From an uncultured Clostridia bacterium (GTDB lineage Bacteria; Bacillota; Clostridia; Saccharofermentanales; Saccharofermentanaceae), in the NCBI GenBank assembly GCA_946187935.1, contig CAMHSJ010000010.1, forward strand, positions 1 to 64,000: a stretch of DNA of 64,000 nucleotides. Direction: 5' to 3'. Both the position numbers and the translations under genes were made by a program. Below are positions 25,745-35,144 of this stretch, in pieces; the first letter of the stretch is position 1; each line of letters starts with the position of its first letter. The notes under the pieces were generated by a model. It worked only from the letters and a program-made list of their open reading frames with translations, ran no database searches and had not been told where the DNA came from.

Positions 25745-25917
25745 GATTCAATAAAAAGTTCCATGTAAATGGGCAGTATATGTTGAATCCGGTCGATATA
25801 GCTTAAGAATTCAATAAACAGTGCCATGTATTATGGAATGTTTTTGGGAATCTGCTATCGTATGTGCCGATCTTTCAATAAAAAGTTCCATGTACATTGG
25901 ATGTATTTGTTGAATCC
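25745..25917 (+). repeat. Three tandem hairpin repeats, about 64-bp period
   Basis: TTCAATAAAAAGTTCCATGTA-like cores start at 25747, 25810 and 25874. Each unit is a nested palindrome: outer arms such as GATTCAA and TTGAATC (25745-25751, 25783-25789) and an inner CCAT/ATGG pair. They follow the lysozyme stop and precede the pta-ackA terminator. The spacer holds no ORF. Copies differ enough to exclude a CRISPR array. Confidence 0.7.
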
Positions 25918-25938
25918 TGATCAATGAGAGCAAAGAAT

Positions 25939-25966
25939 AAGGACTGCCTGATACCAGACAGTCCTT
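25939..25966 (-). terminator. Terminator of the pta-ackA operon
   Basis: A stem of 8 perfect base pairs (AAGGACTG/CAGTCCTT) extended to 12 on the minus strand through a G-U pair, loop GTAT, followed leftwards by TTATTCTTTG. It lies 28 bp beyond the ackA stop. Confidence 0.7.
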
Positions 25967-25993
25967 ACTAATCTCATTTTGTATCAGAAACTC

Positions 25994-27190
25994 TTATCTG
26001 ACCAGTGCTTCAGTCTCCTGAGCGATGGCGAGTTCTTCGTTTGTAGGGATAACGCATACAGTTACCTTGGAAGTAGGCTTGGAGATGATGGCTTCCTTGC
26101 CGCGGAGACCGTTGTTGACCTCCTCATCGAACTCAACACCCATGAACTCTAAACCTTCGCACATAGCCTTTCTCATGTGGTCTGTGTTCTCGCCGATGCC
26201 TGCCGTGAAGACGATAACGTCAACGCCGCCCATAGCAGCTGCATAAGAACCGATGATCTTCTTGCCCTGATATGCGAACATGTCGAGCGCAAGACGTGCT
26301 CTCTCATTGCCCTCATTAGCAGCCTTCTCAAGGTCTCTGAAGTCAGAGGATACGCCTGAAACACCGTCAACACCGGACTTCTTGTTAAGGAGTGTGTCGA
26401 CCTCATCAGGTGTGAGGTTCTCGTTCTTCATGAGGAAAGGAACGATGGCGGGATCGATGTCGCCTGTACGTGTACCCATGCAGATGCCTGCAAGAGGTGT
26501 AAGGCCCATTGATGTATCCTGGCACTTGCCGTCAGCAACAGCTGCAAAAGAAGAACCGTTTCCGAGGTGGCATGTGATGATCTTAAGATCTTCGTACTTC
26601 TTGCCGAGGAAATCAGCAACTCTGTGACTTACATATCTGTGGGAAGTTCCGTGGAAACCATAACGGCGGATGGAATACTTCTCAGAGAGCTCGTAAGGAA
26701 GAGCATATGTGTAAGCCTTGGCAGGCATTGTCTGATGGAAAGCTGTATCGAAAACAGCAACCTGGGGTGTGCCTGCAGGAAGGACTTCCTCGCAAGCCTC
26801 GATACCGATGAGGTTTGCAGGATTGTGCAGAGGTCCCAAGGGGAAGCACTCTCTTATTACGCGCTTAACGTCGTCGTTAACGATAACAGACTGGCTGTAG
26901 TACTTACCGCCGTGGAGTACGCGGTGGCCTACTGCTGCGATCTCTGAAACATCGGAGATAACGCCGTGATCAGCATCTACCAATGCGTCGAGGATCATCT
27001 GAACTGCAACCTTGTGGTCAGGCATGGGATCGTTGGAAACAAAAGCATCCTTGCCTGCGGGCTTGTATGTGAGCTTGCCGTCGATACCGATACGCTCAGC
27101 GTTACCCTTGGCGAGAACGTCGCCTGTATCGATGTCAAAGAGCTGGAACTTGGCGGAAGAGCTTCCGCAGTTGATAACTAAGATCTTCAT
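25994..27190 (-). CDS. ackA: Acetate kinase
   Basis: Cytoplasmic enzyme of 398 residues that makes ATP and acetate from acetyl phosphate. ASKHA-fold signatures are complete: [39 protein letters not shown] and [19 protein letters not shown] lies before the ATG. It follows pta by 23 nt on the same strand and would give ATP during fermentation to acetate. Confidence 0.98.
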   Translation of the reverse strand: MKILVINCGSSSAKFQLFDIDTGDVLAKGNAERIGIDGKLTYKPAGKDAFVSNDPMPDHKVAVQMILDALVDADHGVISDVSEIAAVGHRVLHGGKYYSQSVIVNDDVKRVIRECFPLGPLHNPANLIGIEACEEVLPAGTPQVAVFDTAFHQTMPAKAYTYALPYELSEKYSIRRYGFHGTSHRYVSHRVADFLGKKYEDLKIITCHLGNGSSFAAVADGKCQDTSMGLTPLAGICMGTRTGDIDPAIVPFLMKNENLTPDEVDTLLNKKSGVDGVSGVSSDFRDLEKAANEGNERARLALDMFAYQGKKIIGSYAAAMGGVDVIVFTAGIGENTDHMRKAMCEGLEFMGVEFDEEVNNGLRGKEAIISKPTSKVTVCVIPTNEELAIAQETEALVR

Positions 27191-27213
27191 TATGTGTTTC
27201 TCCTTAATTAATA

Positions 27214-28308
27214 TCAGCCGTTAGCGAGAGCCTGTGCCTGAACAGCCGTGATAGCTACTGTACCTACGATATCGTCAGCGTTGCATCCTCTGGAGAGGTC
27301 GTTGACGGGAAGTGAGAGACCCTGGAGCACAGGACCGTATGCAGGCGCCTTTGCAAGTCTCTGAACGAGCTTATAACCGATGTTGCCTGCTTCGAGTGAA
27401 GGGAATACCAATGTGTTGGCATGACCTGCAACAGGTGAACCGGGTGCCTTGAGCTGACCAACCTCTTCAACGAGAGCTGCGTCGAGCTGGAGCTCACCGT
27501 CGACTACGAGATCAGGATACTTCTCCTTGGCGATCTTAACAGCTTCAGCAACCTTTGTGACGTCGTCGTGCTTAGCTGAACCATATGAAGAATATGAGAG
27601 CATTGCGACCTTTGCAGGAGCGCCAATGAACTGCTCGAAGGACTCAGCGGAGAGCTTTGCGATCTCAGCGAGCTTATTAGAATCAACATCTGTGTTAACT
27701 GCGCAGTCAGCAAAGATGAACAGACCGTGCTCACCTAAGTCGCAGTCAGGAACATCAAGAAGGAAGAAACCTGATACTGAAGAGATACCGGGCTTTGTCT
27801 TGAGGAGCTGGAGAGCGGGAAGGATGGTGTTGCCTGTTGAGTGGCATGCACCGGAAACCGCACCGTCAGCATCTCCGCACTTGCACATGAGGCAAGCATA
27901 GAACATGTAGTCTGTCTCCATCTTCTCTGCTGCCTTCTCGGCTGTAACGCCCTTCTTAGCTGCAGCATCGATCGCAGCCTGTGTCTCTTCTTCAGAAAGG
28001 CCCTTCTTCTCTGCCTTTTTCTTCGCAGCGGCTACCATGGTGTCAACACCTCTGAGCTCTACGAACTTATCGATATATTTCTGCTTGTTGGGATCGTTGA
28101 ACGGATCTACTATTGTAGCTCCTGTGATGTCGAAACCTTCAGAGTTCTTGGCGATCTCTTCAGGTGTGCCGATGATGATGAGGTTTGCCATGTCTGCCTT
28201 AAGGATCTTCTCGGCAGCCTCAAATGTTCTCTTGTCCATTGACTCAGGAAGAACGATGGTCTTCTTGTCGGCTTTTGCTCTGGCCATGATGTCATCAATA
28301 AATGCCAT
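27214..28308 (-). CDS. pta: Phosphate acetyltransferase
   Basis: Cytoplasmic enzyme of 364 residues that converts acetyl-CoA and phosphate to acetyl phosphate. Family motifs are [31 protein letters not shown] and a C-terminal GYKLVQRLA ... [17 protein letters not shown]. It is about 30 residues longer than usual; the extra is a Lys/Ala/Glu-rich helical segment at about 88-118, before the conserved [13 protein letters not shown]. Cotranscribed with ackA from a strong promoter at 28347-28375. Confidence 0.96.
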   Translation of the reverse strand: MAFIDDIMARAKADKKTIVLPESMDKRTFEAAEKILKADMANLIIIGTPEEIAKNSEGFDITGATIVDPFNDPNKQKYIDKFVELRGVDTMVAAAKKKAEKKGLSEEETQAAIDAAAKKGVTAEKAAEKMETDYMFYACLMCKCGDADGAVSGACHSTGNTILPALQLLKTKPGISSVSGFFLLDVPDCDLGEHGLFIFADCAVNTDVDSNKLAEIAKLSAESFEQFIGAPAKVAMLSYSSYGSAKHDDVTKVAEAVKIAKEKYPDLVVDGELQLDAALVEEVGQLKAPGSPVAGHANTLVFPSLEAGNIGYKLVQRLAKAPAYGPVLQGLSLPVNDLSRGCNADDIVGTVAITAVQAQALANG

Positions 28309-28346
28309 AGTTATATCTCCTTTTTAATTATAGTCATAACCTAATG

Positions 28347-28375
28347 AGTATACTCTTGGGCGGTCCTATTTTCAA
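28347..28375 (-). promoter_or_regulatory. SigA promoter of pta-ackA
   Basis: Reading left: TTGAAA (complement at 28370-28375), a 17-bp spacer and TATACT (complement at 28347-28352), 40 bp before the pta start. Confidence 0.75.
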
Positions 28376-28417
28376 TTAAGAAGGCTAATAATCAACACCT
28401 ATTGACAACATTCCAAC

Positions 28418-29755
28418 TCACGACGTCAGAAGTCTCACTGACAGGTTCTCATGCGCGTAGAAGACATACCTGCCGTCTTCTTCCCTAAAGACCATGTAGA
28501 GGGCGGCAGATGAGGACCTGCTGGCAACTCTTATGCCTATGGTGTTTGCTATGTCAGTGTAAAGGTCGAGGCTTCCTGTCAGGAGGGATATCTCCATTGC
28601 ATCAGCCAGGGCATCGTAATCGGCGGCCCCATCGTAGTTTCCAGTCGTTATCCTGTAGTAGGAATAGAGATTTCCGTTATTTACGATGCAGCTCGTAAGC
28701 TCGTTAAGATACTGTGATCCAAGTTCGCCCATCTCGGCGAGGTTTCTTAAGGTCTTGGTATTCTCACCTATGTCAAACGCCGCCGTTTCCTCTCCGGAAT
28801 AGATGTAGACCCAGCCGTTGTCGCCTTTAGAGACCGCGTAGGCATAGAAGGGATACCCTGCGCCTGCAGCCCCGCCCTTTACAAGCGCAAGTGCGTTGTT
28901 GTAAGAGCCTTCAGGCAGGAGACTGTTGGCCTCAAGATCGTATATGAGCTTAAGATCTATGTCAGAGAGCTTGACCGCAACGAGGTCCGTCTCCTGCTGT
29001 TCTTCCTCTATAAAACCGCTGTCAGATGCGCCGCTCAGATTGCCGTAGATCATCTCGAGGCTCGCATCCTCATCATCTTCTTCGTGACCGTCGTCATCGT
29101 CAACGCTGACATAGAGCGTGTCCACATATCTTGCTACGCTTAAAGACTCAGGCTTTAAATATCCGTCCTGATCGAAAAGCACTTCAGTAAGGGTTCTTAA
29201 TTCATCGTAATCACTGCTGCTCCCGTATACCGCATAGAACTCTATAAATGCATCGAGCCAGTCGATCTGGGCTTCGTTGGTAAAGACGTCTTCCGTGAGA
29301 TCTTCAGATATGAGAGCCCTGTATCTTCCGTCATCTGTTCTGAACCTTTTGATAACTTCGTTCTTTAAGGTTATGGCTGAGCTCCTGTCACCTGCTTCCA
29401 CATAGCACTTCAGAAGGAGCGCCTGATCAGACAGATCGTAAACGCCTGACTCTTCAGCCACCTGGGTGACGAGCCTGCCTTCGATCTTGTACCAGGTCGG
29501 TATCAGCACGCCGTCAGAAGCACCCTGGAGCATGAGTTTCTTGGTCCTGCTGAATAAGTAATTGGAAACGATATTGTTGTCTGAAGCGGCCTTCTGCCAG
29601 TCGTAAGTGTATTCGGCATATGGAGCCTCGTATAATGAGATCTTGACCCTGTTGCCGTATTTGGACGCGTAGTAGAGATACCCCCCGGATACGGCGATAA
29701 GGACAACGGCTATTACCGATGCTATGATGATCTGCCTTGTGGAAAAACGCTTCAT
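28418..29755 (-). CDS. Membrane-anchored extracytoplasmic protein, possibly (alpha/alpha)6 fold
   Basis: Not firmly recognised. One N-terminal membrane anchor (about 8-30), then about 415 residues outside the cell. Repeated paired helices (QALLLKCYVEAGDRSSAITLKNEVIKRF; IDWLDAFIEFYAVYG; EISLLTGSLDLYTDIANTIG) resemble the alpha/alpha barrel of GH8-type glycosidases, but I cannot confirm catalytic acids. An acidic insert (DDDDGHEEDDEDAS) is at about 220. It is transcribed divergently from tmcAL out of a shared 61-bp spacer. Confidence 0.65.
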   Translation of the reverse strand: MKRFSTRQIIIASVIAVVLIAVSGGYLYYASKYGNRVKISLYEAPYAEYTYDWQKAASDNNIVSNYLFSRTKKLMLQGASDGVLIPTWYKIEGRLVTQVAEESGVYDLSDQALLLKCYVEAGDRSSAITLKNEVIKRFRTDDGRYRALISEDLTEDVFTNEAQIDWLDAFIEFYAVYGSSSDYDELRTLTEVLFDQDGYLKPESLSVARYVDTLYVSVDDDDGHEEDDEDASLEMIYGNLSGASDSGFIEEEQQETDLVAVKLSDIDLKLIYDLEANSLLPEGSYNNALALVKGGAAGAGYPFYAYAVSKGDNGWVYIYSGEETAAFDIGENTKTLRNLAEMGELGSQYLNELTSCIVNNGNLYSYYRITTGNYDGAADYDALADAMEISLLTGSLDLYTDIANTIGIRVASRSSSAALYMVFREEDGRYVFYAHENLSVRLLTS

Positions 29756-29797
29756 TGATTAAAGATGCTCCGCTATTTATAATACCAAGTATTATAA
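29755..29797. promoter_or_regulatory. Overlapping divergent promoter with symmetric -10 boxes
   Basis: A 21-bp palindrome at 29777-29797 has 9-bp arms TTATAATAC and GTATTATAA around CAA. Each arm contains TATAAT, one per strand (29778-29783 for tmcAL, 29791-29796 for the anchored protein). The tmcAL side has a good -35, TTGATT at 29755-29760 with a 17-bp spacer, overlapping the other gene's start codon. The minus side lacks a clear -35. Confidence 0.6.
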
Positions 29798-29816
29798 CAG
29801 ACTGAGGTAATAGTCT

Positions 29817-31109
29817 ATGCGGGTAATAGGAATAATTGCGGAATTTAATCCCTTTCACAACGGACATGAGTATCTGATCAAGGAAGCCAGGAGGATCTGC
29901 GGCGATCCCAGATGCATTGTAATGCCGGTAATAAGCGGGCCTTTTACCCAGCGCGGCATTCCAGCTCTTCTTCCTTCAGAAGTAAGAGCCAGGCAGGCCC
30001 TGGCATGCGGAGCGGATCTTGTACTGGAACTCCCCTTCACTTTCGCATGCGCCCCCTCTTCGAGGTTTGCAGCAGGCGGCATCAACACACTGCTGGCAAC
30101 AGGCGTTCTTACTGACCTTGCATTCGGTGTCGATATCGATAACCCTGAAGTCTTATTAGAGATCGCGAGGCTCGGCTACGACAGTGATCCTTTATATCAG
30201 GCAACTCTCAGGATGGGCCTTGGCAATGGCTTATCCTTTGCGGCAGCAAGGAGTGAAGCGATCTGTGCCGTAGCGGGCAAAGATTATTCCAAGGAACTCT
30301 CATCCCCTAACGCTATCCTTGCCCTGGACTATCTCACGGCCTTATACAAGGCAGGAATGCTTAATAAAACAAATATCATCATGGTTCCGAGAGCAGGAGC
30401 TTCTCATACATCAAGGGATGTAAGCAGGGTCGGAGAGACAAATTATGCGAGCGCTACTGCCCTTCGGGTCAGCCTGATGAACAACTGCGCTCCCGACTTC
30501 GGTTCATCCAAGGTAATGAATACGCTCTCAGGCAACATGCCCGATGATGCGCTCGCCATACAGCTTTCTTACAAGACTGCTAATGCATTTAAATACCCTG
30601 ACATCGGCAAGTTCTTAAGGCAGAGCCTTCTGACCCTTAACTCCATGCCTGATGCCGCTCTTGCTGACATAGCTTATGTATCTGATTCTATATCAGGATA
30701 TCTCAAGAACTTCGCAAATGACATAAGGCCCGGGGACCTGCCGTCTGACGATTACAGCGGCTCTGTTTTCGAGCATAAGATCGCGACAAAGAGATATGCT
30801 CTGACCAGGATCGAGAGGACTCTTGCGAGCGTGGCCACAGGTCAGCCCTTACACATGCTCGGCATATCGAATCCTTCTTATATCAGGGTCTTGGGATTTA
30901 ACCACGAGGGCAGGTACTGCCTTAAGATAATGGGCAAGTGCTCTTCGCTTCCCATAGTCCACAATGCCTCCGATGTATTGGAGAAAGTATCTCAGGATTT
31001 CAACATTAAGGAGACATTTGAGCTCGACATGCGCGCAAAGGCCATATACAGGGAACTCATCGGCCAGGATGTCGCAGAAGACTGGAAGATCCAGCCGGTC
31101 AAGGTCTGA
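29817..31109 (+). CDS. tmcAL: tRNA(Met) cytidine acetate ligase TmcAL
   Basis: Cytoplasmic nucleotidyltransferase-fold enzyme of 430 residues (formerly YlbM). It activates acetate with ATP and acetylates C34 of elongator tRNA-Met. The HxGH-type site is at the N-terminus (GIIAEFNPFHNGHEYLI), followed by the family block VMPVISGPFTQRGIPALLP and a later SPNAILALDYL. GAGG lies upstream of the ATG. It sits near pta-ackA; that closeness may be chance. Confidence 0.94.
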   Translation: MRVIGIIAEFNPFHNGHEYLIKEARRICGDPRCIVMPVISGPFTQRGIPALLPSEVRARQALACGADLVLELPFTFACAPSSRFAAGGINTLLATGVLTDLAFGVDIDNPEVLLEIARLGYDSDPLYQATLRMGLGNGLSFAAARSEAICAVAGKDYSKELSSPNAILALDYLTALYKAGMLNKTNIIMVPRAGASHTSRDVSRVGETNYASATALRVSLMNNCAPDFGSSKVMNTLSGNMPDDALAIQLSYKTANAFKYPDIGKFLRQSLLTLNSMPDAALADIAYVSDSISGYLKNFANDIRPGDLPSDDYSGSVFEHKIATKRYALTRIERTLASVATGQPLHMLGISNPSYIRVLGFNHEGRYCLKIMGKCSSLPIVHNASDVLEKVSQDFNIKETFELDMRAKAIYRELIGQDVAEDWKIQPVKV

Positions 31110-31115
31110 GAAGCA

Positions 31116-32234
31116 TTACCCGCTGATATACTTCATGAAACTGTCCTTGTTATCTCTGGCAGCTTCTTTCGGGCGTCCGAGATCCGATCTTGAGCCGAGG
31201 GCGCATTTAACTTCTATGAGCGATAAGGCATCCCTTTGCTTTGCAAGGGCAAGTTCCCTGTCAAGACCTTCAAGATCTGATACAGATGCGGCATAAGCAT
31301 ATCCGCACGACTTGGCGATACCCGGGATATCCATTTCTGATGCAACTGTCGGCATGCCTCCGACGGTCTCATGAGCGCTGTTGTTGATCACGATATGAAC
31401 GAGGTTTTCGGGGCTTTGAGCGCCAATAACGGCAAGGCTTCCCATGTGCATCAGGAATGCGCCGTCACCGTCGATGAGCCATATCCTGCGGTCAGGTTTA
31501 TTGATGGCAACTCCAAGGGCAATGGAACTTGCATGACCCATCGAGCCGACAGTAAGGAAATCCGTCTCATGCATCAGGCCTTCCCTGTCCCTGAATTCAT
31601 ATAATTCCCTGCTTATCTTGCCCGTAGTCGATATGACGGGATCATCTCCCGATACGCGGGCAATACGGCAGATCACTTCTTCCCTGTTAAGCTCATAACC
31701 GTTGGAAAATGAGACCTTGCCGTCAAATTCAAGAGCGCCCTTGCGGATGATGAACGCCGCCTGCTTGCCTTTGGCGAACAATTCATTAAACCCGTCCATC
31801 GCTTCTTTGACTTCGGAAACAGCCGTCTCCTTACCTATCACAAAAGTCTTTACGTCAAGGTCTTCCATGAGCCTTATGGTTACTTCGCCCTGGCAGATAT
31901 GCTGGGGTTCGTCCTTAACACCCGGCTCACCGCGCCAGCCGATAACAAAGAGTACCGGGATGGCATAGACCTTGTCATTTACGAGCGACGCCAGTGGATT
32001 TATGATGTTGCCCTCGCCCGAGTTCTGCATATAGACAACGGGGAGTTTGCCAGTTGACAGGTGATACCCTGCGGCAAGACCAAGACAGGCGCCCTCGTTG
32101 GCACCTATCACATGGTGTTTCCCGTCTATGCCGTACTTCTCATAAAGACAGGATGTAAGTGCCTTGAGCTGAGAGTCCGGGACTCCTGTATAGAAATCAC
32201 TTCCTATGATGTTTATTAGTTCTTCTGCTTTCAT
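31116..32234 (-). CDS. aepY: Phosphonopyruvate decarboxylase
   Basis: Thiamine-diphosphate enzyme of 372 residues that decarboxylates phosphonopyruvate to phosphonoacetaldehyde, driving the unfavourable PEP mutase step forward. The cofactor motif is LIDGDGAFLMHMG ... HIVINNSAHETVGG, and the N-terminal block TGVPDSQLKALTSCL with GANEGACLGLAAGYHL is typical of phosphonopyruvate and sulfopyruvate decarboxylases. It lies 12 nt after the PEP mutase gene, which decides between the two. No aminotransferase for 2-aminoethylphosphonate follows. Confidence 0.94.
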   Translation of the reverse strand: MKAEELINIIGSDFYTGVPDSQLKALTSCLYEKYGIDGKHHVIGANEGACLGLAAGYHLSTGKLPVVYMQNSGEGNIINPLASLVNDKVYAIPVLFVIGWRGEPGVKDEPQHICQGEVTIRLMEDLDVKTFVIGKETAVSEVKEAMDGFNELFAKGKQAAFIIRKGALEFDGKVSFSNGYELNREEVICRIARVSGDDPVISTTGKISRELYEFRDREGLMHETDFLTVGSMGHASSIALGVAINKPDRRIWLIDGDGAFLMHMGSLAVIGAQSPENLVHIVINNSAHETVGGMPTVASEMDIPGIAKSCGYAYAASVSDLEGLDRELALAKQRDALSLIEVKCALGSRSDLGRPKEAARDNKDSFMKYISG

Positions 32235-32246
32235 GCCCGTACCTTA

Positions 32247-33551
32247 TCAGAGCTCGTCAATGAGCCTTATTATGTCTTTGAAAGGCATGAGGGATGAGTC
32301 TATCTCGAGCGCCCTGTGATTCTTAAGTATCGATTCAGCTGCCGACTGCATCACGGGGAATGCCGCGCGCATCAGCTGGTTTGCATATATAACGACGTTG
32401 ACTCCTGACCCGGCAAGTTCTTCTTCCGTTACGGAATTAAACGAAGTCGGCACGACAACGATCGGAGTCTTCTTATCCTTTTTCCTGAACTCTTTGCAGA
32501 ACTCTATTATCTCATCAGGCTCTTTTTTGCGGCTGTGTATCATGATGCCGTCAGCGCCTGCTTCAACATATGCGGATGCCCTCTTAAGCGCGTCATCCAT
32601 TCCCCGCTCGAGGATCAGGCTCTCGATACGTGCGATTATCATGAAGGAATCAGACAGCTGAGCCTTCTTGCCTGCAGATATCTTCGCGCAGAAATTCTCT
32701 ATGGTATCCTGCGTCTGAACGACCTCAGTCCCGAAAAGCGAATTTTTCTTAAGTCCCGTCTTGTCCTCTATGATCACGGCCGATACGCCGATCCTCTCCA
32801 AGGTCCTGACGTTATATACGAAGTGCTCCGTAAGACCGCCTGTGTCACCGTCTAATATGATCGGCTTGGTGGTGACTTCCATGATGTCGTTTACCGTACG
32901 GAGTCTGGATGTCAGATCCACCAGTTCTATGTCCGGCTTGCCCCTGTCCGTGGAGTCACATAAAGAGCTGATCCACATCGCATCAAACTGATCGATCATG
33001 CCGCTGTCATCAACAACGGTCGTCTTCTCAGCAATAAGGCCCGTAAGTCCGCTGTGAGCCTCGATGACCTTGACGACAGGAACCATCTCTATGAGCTGTC
33101 TTAAGCGGCGGCGCCTGAATTCGGGCATGGCGAGCTTCTCGTTGATCCTGCGGTCGACCTTGGCAACATTCTCATTGAACGTGTAGGGAACATCTATGAT
33201 CTTTCCGCCGTATGCTTCGAGCTGCTCTTTTACGACCGACCTCATGTGCGCGAGAGCGCCCTCTTTCCAGTTGTCACCGTGGATTATGTAATCTGGTCTT
33301 ACGCTCTCTATGACGTCCTTATACATCATGTCGTTCTGGACAACGACCTCAGATACGCCTTGAAGAGATCTGTAGAGCTGCATTCTTTCTTCGAGGCTCT
33401 TTGTCGGGAACTTGTTAAACCTTATCTTGGCTGTATCGCTCATGCATCCCACGATAAGTCTTCCGTATTTCTGCGCTTCCCTGATTATGTTCAGGTGTCC
33501 TTCGTGGATAACGTCGGTGGTAAAACAAGTGTATACGATCTTATCGGCCAT
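32247..33551 (-). CDS. aepX: Cytidylyltransferase-phosphoenolpyruvate mutase fusion
   Basis: Two-domain enzyme of 434 residues. Residues about 1-135 form a nucleotidyltransferase of the glycerol-3-phosphate or phosphonate cytidylyltransferase type (HxGH as IHEGHLNI at 15-22; IIHGDNWKEG). Residues about 145-434 form PEP mutase, with the signature IEDKTGLKKNSLFG and the metal-site blocks DGDTGG and RIES. The mutase makes the C-P bond (PEP to phosphonopyruvate); the other domain probably activates a phosphonate as a CMP derivative for transfer to a glycan or lipid. AAGGAG precedes the ATG. Confidence 0.93.
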   Translation of the reverse strand: MADKIVYTCFTTDVIHEGHLNIIREAQKYGRLIVGCMSDTAKIRFNKFPTKSLEERMQLYRSLQGVSEVVVQNDMMYKDVIESVRPDYIIHGDNWKEGALAHMRSVVKEQLEAYGGKIIDVPYTFNENVAKVDRRINEKLAMPEFRRRRLRQLIEMVPVVKVIEAHSGLTGLIAEKTTVVDDSGMIDQFDAMWISSLCDSTDRGKPDIELVDLTSRLRTVNDIMEVTTKPIILDGDTGGLTEHFVYNVRTLERIGVSAVIIEDKTGLKKNSLFGTEVVQTQDTIENFCAKISAGKKAQLSDSFMIIARIESLILERGMDDALKRASAYVEAGADGIMIHSRKKEPDEIIEFCKEFRKKDKKTPIVVVPTSFNSVTEEELAGSGVNVVIYANQLMRAAFPVMQSAAESILKNHRALEIDSSLMPFKDIIRLIDEL

Positions 33552-33563
33552 GACTCAAGCTCC

Positions 33564-34199
33564 TTAGCAGACGTTCTTCAGCAAAGTATAGCCTATGGCA
33601 GTTCCGAGGAGCTTATGCCCCTTTCTGTCCAGATGAACGCCGTCAGTCTTGGACGGAGGCGTCACTTCCGCTGCATTAAGGAAAGATGCCATAAGCTTCT
33701 TGCTAAGAACACCATAACATCCTGCCAAGTGCTTTGACCTTTCAACTGAACCTGCATCAAAAGAAGCTGCAAAAGGACCATTCTCCACATCTGTAAGAAC
33801 AACCGGTGATACGATGAGCACTTTGGGCCTAAATCCCTGCTTTTTTTCTAATGTGTCAAGAGCCGAGACGATCACCTTCCCGAGCCCTGACGTGATCTCC
33901 TCGGGAGATGCTCCAAAACACGCTTTAAGGTCATTGGTGCCCAGCATTACGACAAAGACGTCAACGGGCCTGTGCGTGCAGACTATGCCTCTTACATAGT
34001 CAAGGCCGTTCTTCCAGTCGTCATTGGGATCATCGAAAACGGTGGTCCTGCCGTTAAGGCCCTCTTCTATGACATTGTAGTCACTGCCCAGAATATTCTG
34101 CAAGACCCCTGTCCATCTGACATCCTTGGGATACCTCAGTCCCGTTTCCGGATCGTATCCGTAAGTGTTCGAATCGCCGTAGCAAAGGATATTGACCAT
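33564..34199 (-). CDS. SGNH/GDSL hydrolase
   Basis: Esterase-fold protein of 211 residues without a signal peptide. Block I is NILCYGDSNTYGYD (nucleophile Ser10), block III is VVMLGTNDLK, and the Asp/His pair is in TDGVHLDRKGH. It could deacetylate or deacylate sugars or lipid intermediates. It lies 7 nt after rmlA and 12 nt before aepX, so it belongs to the phosphonate-glycan locus. Confidence 0.9.
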   Translation of the reverse strand: MVNILCYGDSNTYGYDPETGLRYPKDVRWTGVLQNILGSDYNVIEEGLNGRTTVFDDPNDDWKNGLDYVRGIVCTHRPVDVFVVMLGTNDLKACFGASPEEITSGLGKVIVSALDTLEKKQGFRPKVLIVSPVVLTDVENGPFAASFDAGSVERSKHLAGCYGVLSKKLMASFLNAAEVTPPSKTDGVHLDRKGHKLLGTAIGYTLLKNVC

Positions 34200-34206
34200 A
34201 TATGCC

Positions 34207-35076
34207 TTAATTCTCCTCGATTATGCCTTCCAGATATCCGCCGTACGCAGAAGACTTCATATCCTGTGCGAGCCTGGTGAGCTGATCGATATCGATCCAG
34301 TGGTTCCTGAACGAAGCTTCCTCGGGGCAGCCGATCATCTTGCCTGATCTCTGAGCCGCACGCACCTCGCCTGCCGCCTTGTAGAGACTGTCAGCGTTGC
34401 CTGCGTCAAACCACGAGAAGCTGTCGTCTAATGCGATAACGTTCAGCTTGTTCATCTTGAGATACTCGTTGTTTACGGATGTGATCTCGAGCTCGCCTCT
34501 TGCAGACGGTCCTATAGTCTTAGCGATCTCAACTACTTCGTTATCGTAGAAATAAAGGCCGGGAACGATGTAATTGCTCTTGGGATGCTTGGGCTTCTCC
34601 TCAATGGAGATCGCCTTATTGTTGCTGTCAAATTCAACTACGCCGAAAGCTCTCGGATCGGGCACATAGTAACCGAAGATCGCAGCGCCTCCTGCTGACA
34701 TGGATCTTGCCTGCCTAAGCTTCTTGCGGAATGAAGGACCGTAGAAGATATTGTCGCCCAAAGCGAGTGCAACGTCGTCACTGCCTATGAAGTCTGCGCC
34801 AATGATGAAAGCATCAGCGATGCCTCTTTGAACCTTCTGCTCGAGATATGAGATCTTGATGCCGAATCTGCTGCCGTCACCTAACAGGTTTACGAACGGC
34901 TTGGTGTCATCCGGCGGTGTAATTACAAGGATATCATCTATGCCTGCATCCATAAGGACTGTAAGGGGGTAATAGATAAGGGGTTTATCGTAAACGGGAA
35001 CGAGGGGTTTACATACCGGCATGGTAACGGGATAGAGCCTTGTTCCCTTGCCTGCAGCAAGAATTATACCTTTCAT
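34207..35076 (-). CDS. rmlA: Glucose-1-phosphate thymidylyltransferase
   Basis: Cytoplasmic nucleotidyltransferase of 289 residues that makes dTDP-glucose. Signature MKGIILAAGKGTRLYPVT is followed by KPLVPVYDKPLIYYPL, with LGDNIFYG and ISIEEKPKHPKSN. The later dTDP-sugar genes rmlB, C and D are not in this window, so either they lie elsewhere or dTDP-glucose goes to another product. Member of the surface-glycan operon. Confidence 0.94.
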   Translation of the reverse strand: MKGIILAAGKGTRLYPVTMPVCKPLVPVYDKPLIYYPLTVLMDAGIDDILVITPPDDTKPFVNLLGDGSRFGIKISYLEQKVQRGIADAFIIGADFIGSDDVALALGDNIFYGPSFRKKLRQARSMSAGGAAIFGYYVPDPRAFGVVEFDSNNKAISIEEKPKHPKSNYIVPGLYFYDNEVVEIAKTIGPSARGELEITSVNNEYLKMNKLNVIALDDSFSWFDAGNADSLYKAAGEVRAAQRSGKMIGCPEEASFRNHWIDIDQLTRLAQDMKSSAYGGYLEGIIEEN

Positions 35077-35144
35077 AGTGTGACGCCTCTTTCTTTAGAT
35101 ATTCAAAAATCTTTTTGATATTATACCTTCTTATTCAGGCAAAG

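Noticed and set aside
25745..25917. Possible short CRISPR array
   Set aside because: Repeat copies differ from each other, spacers are not of uniform length apart from the hairpin period, each unit is palindromic throughout, and there are no cas genes.
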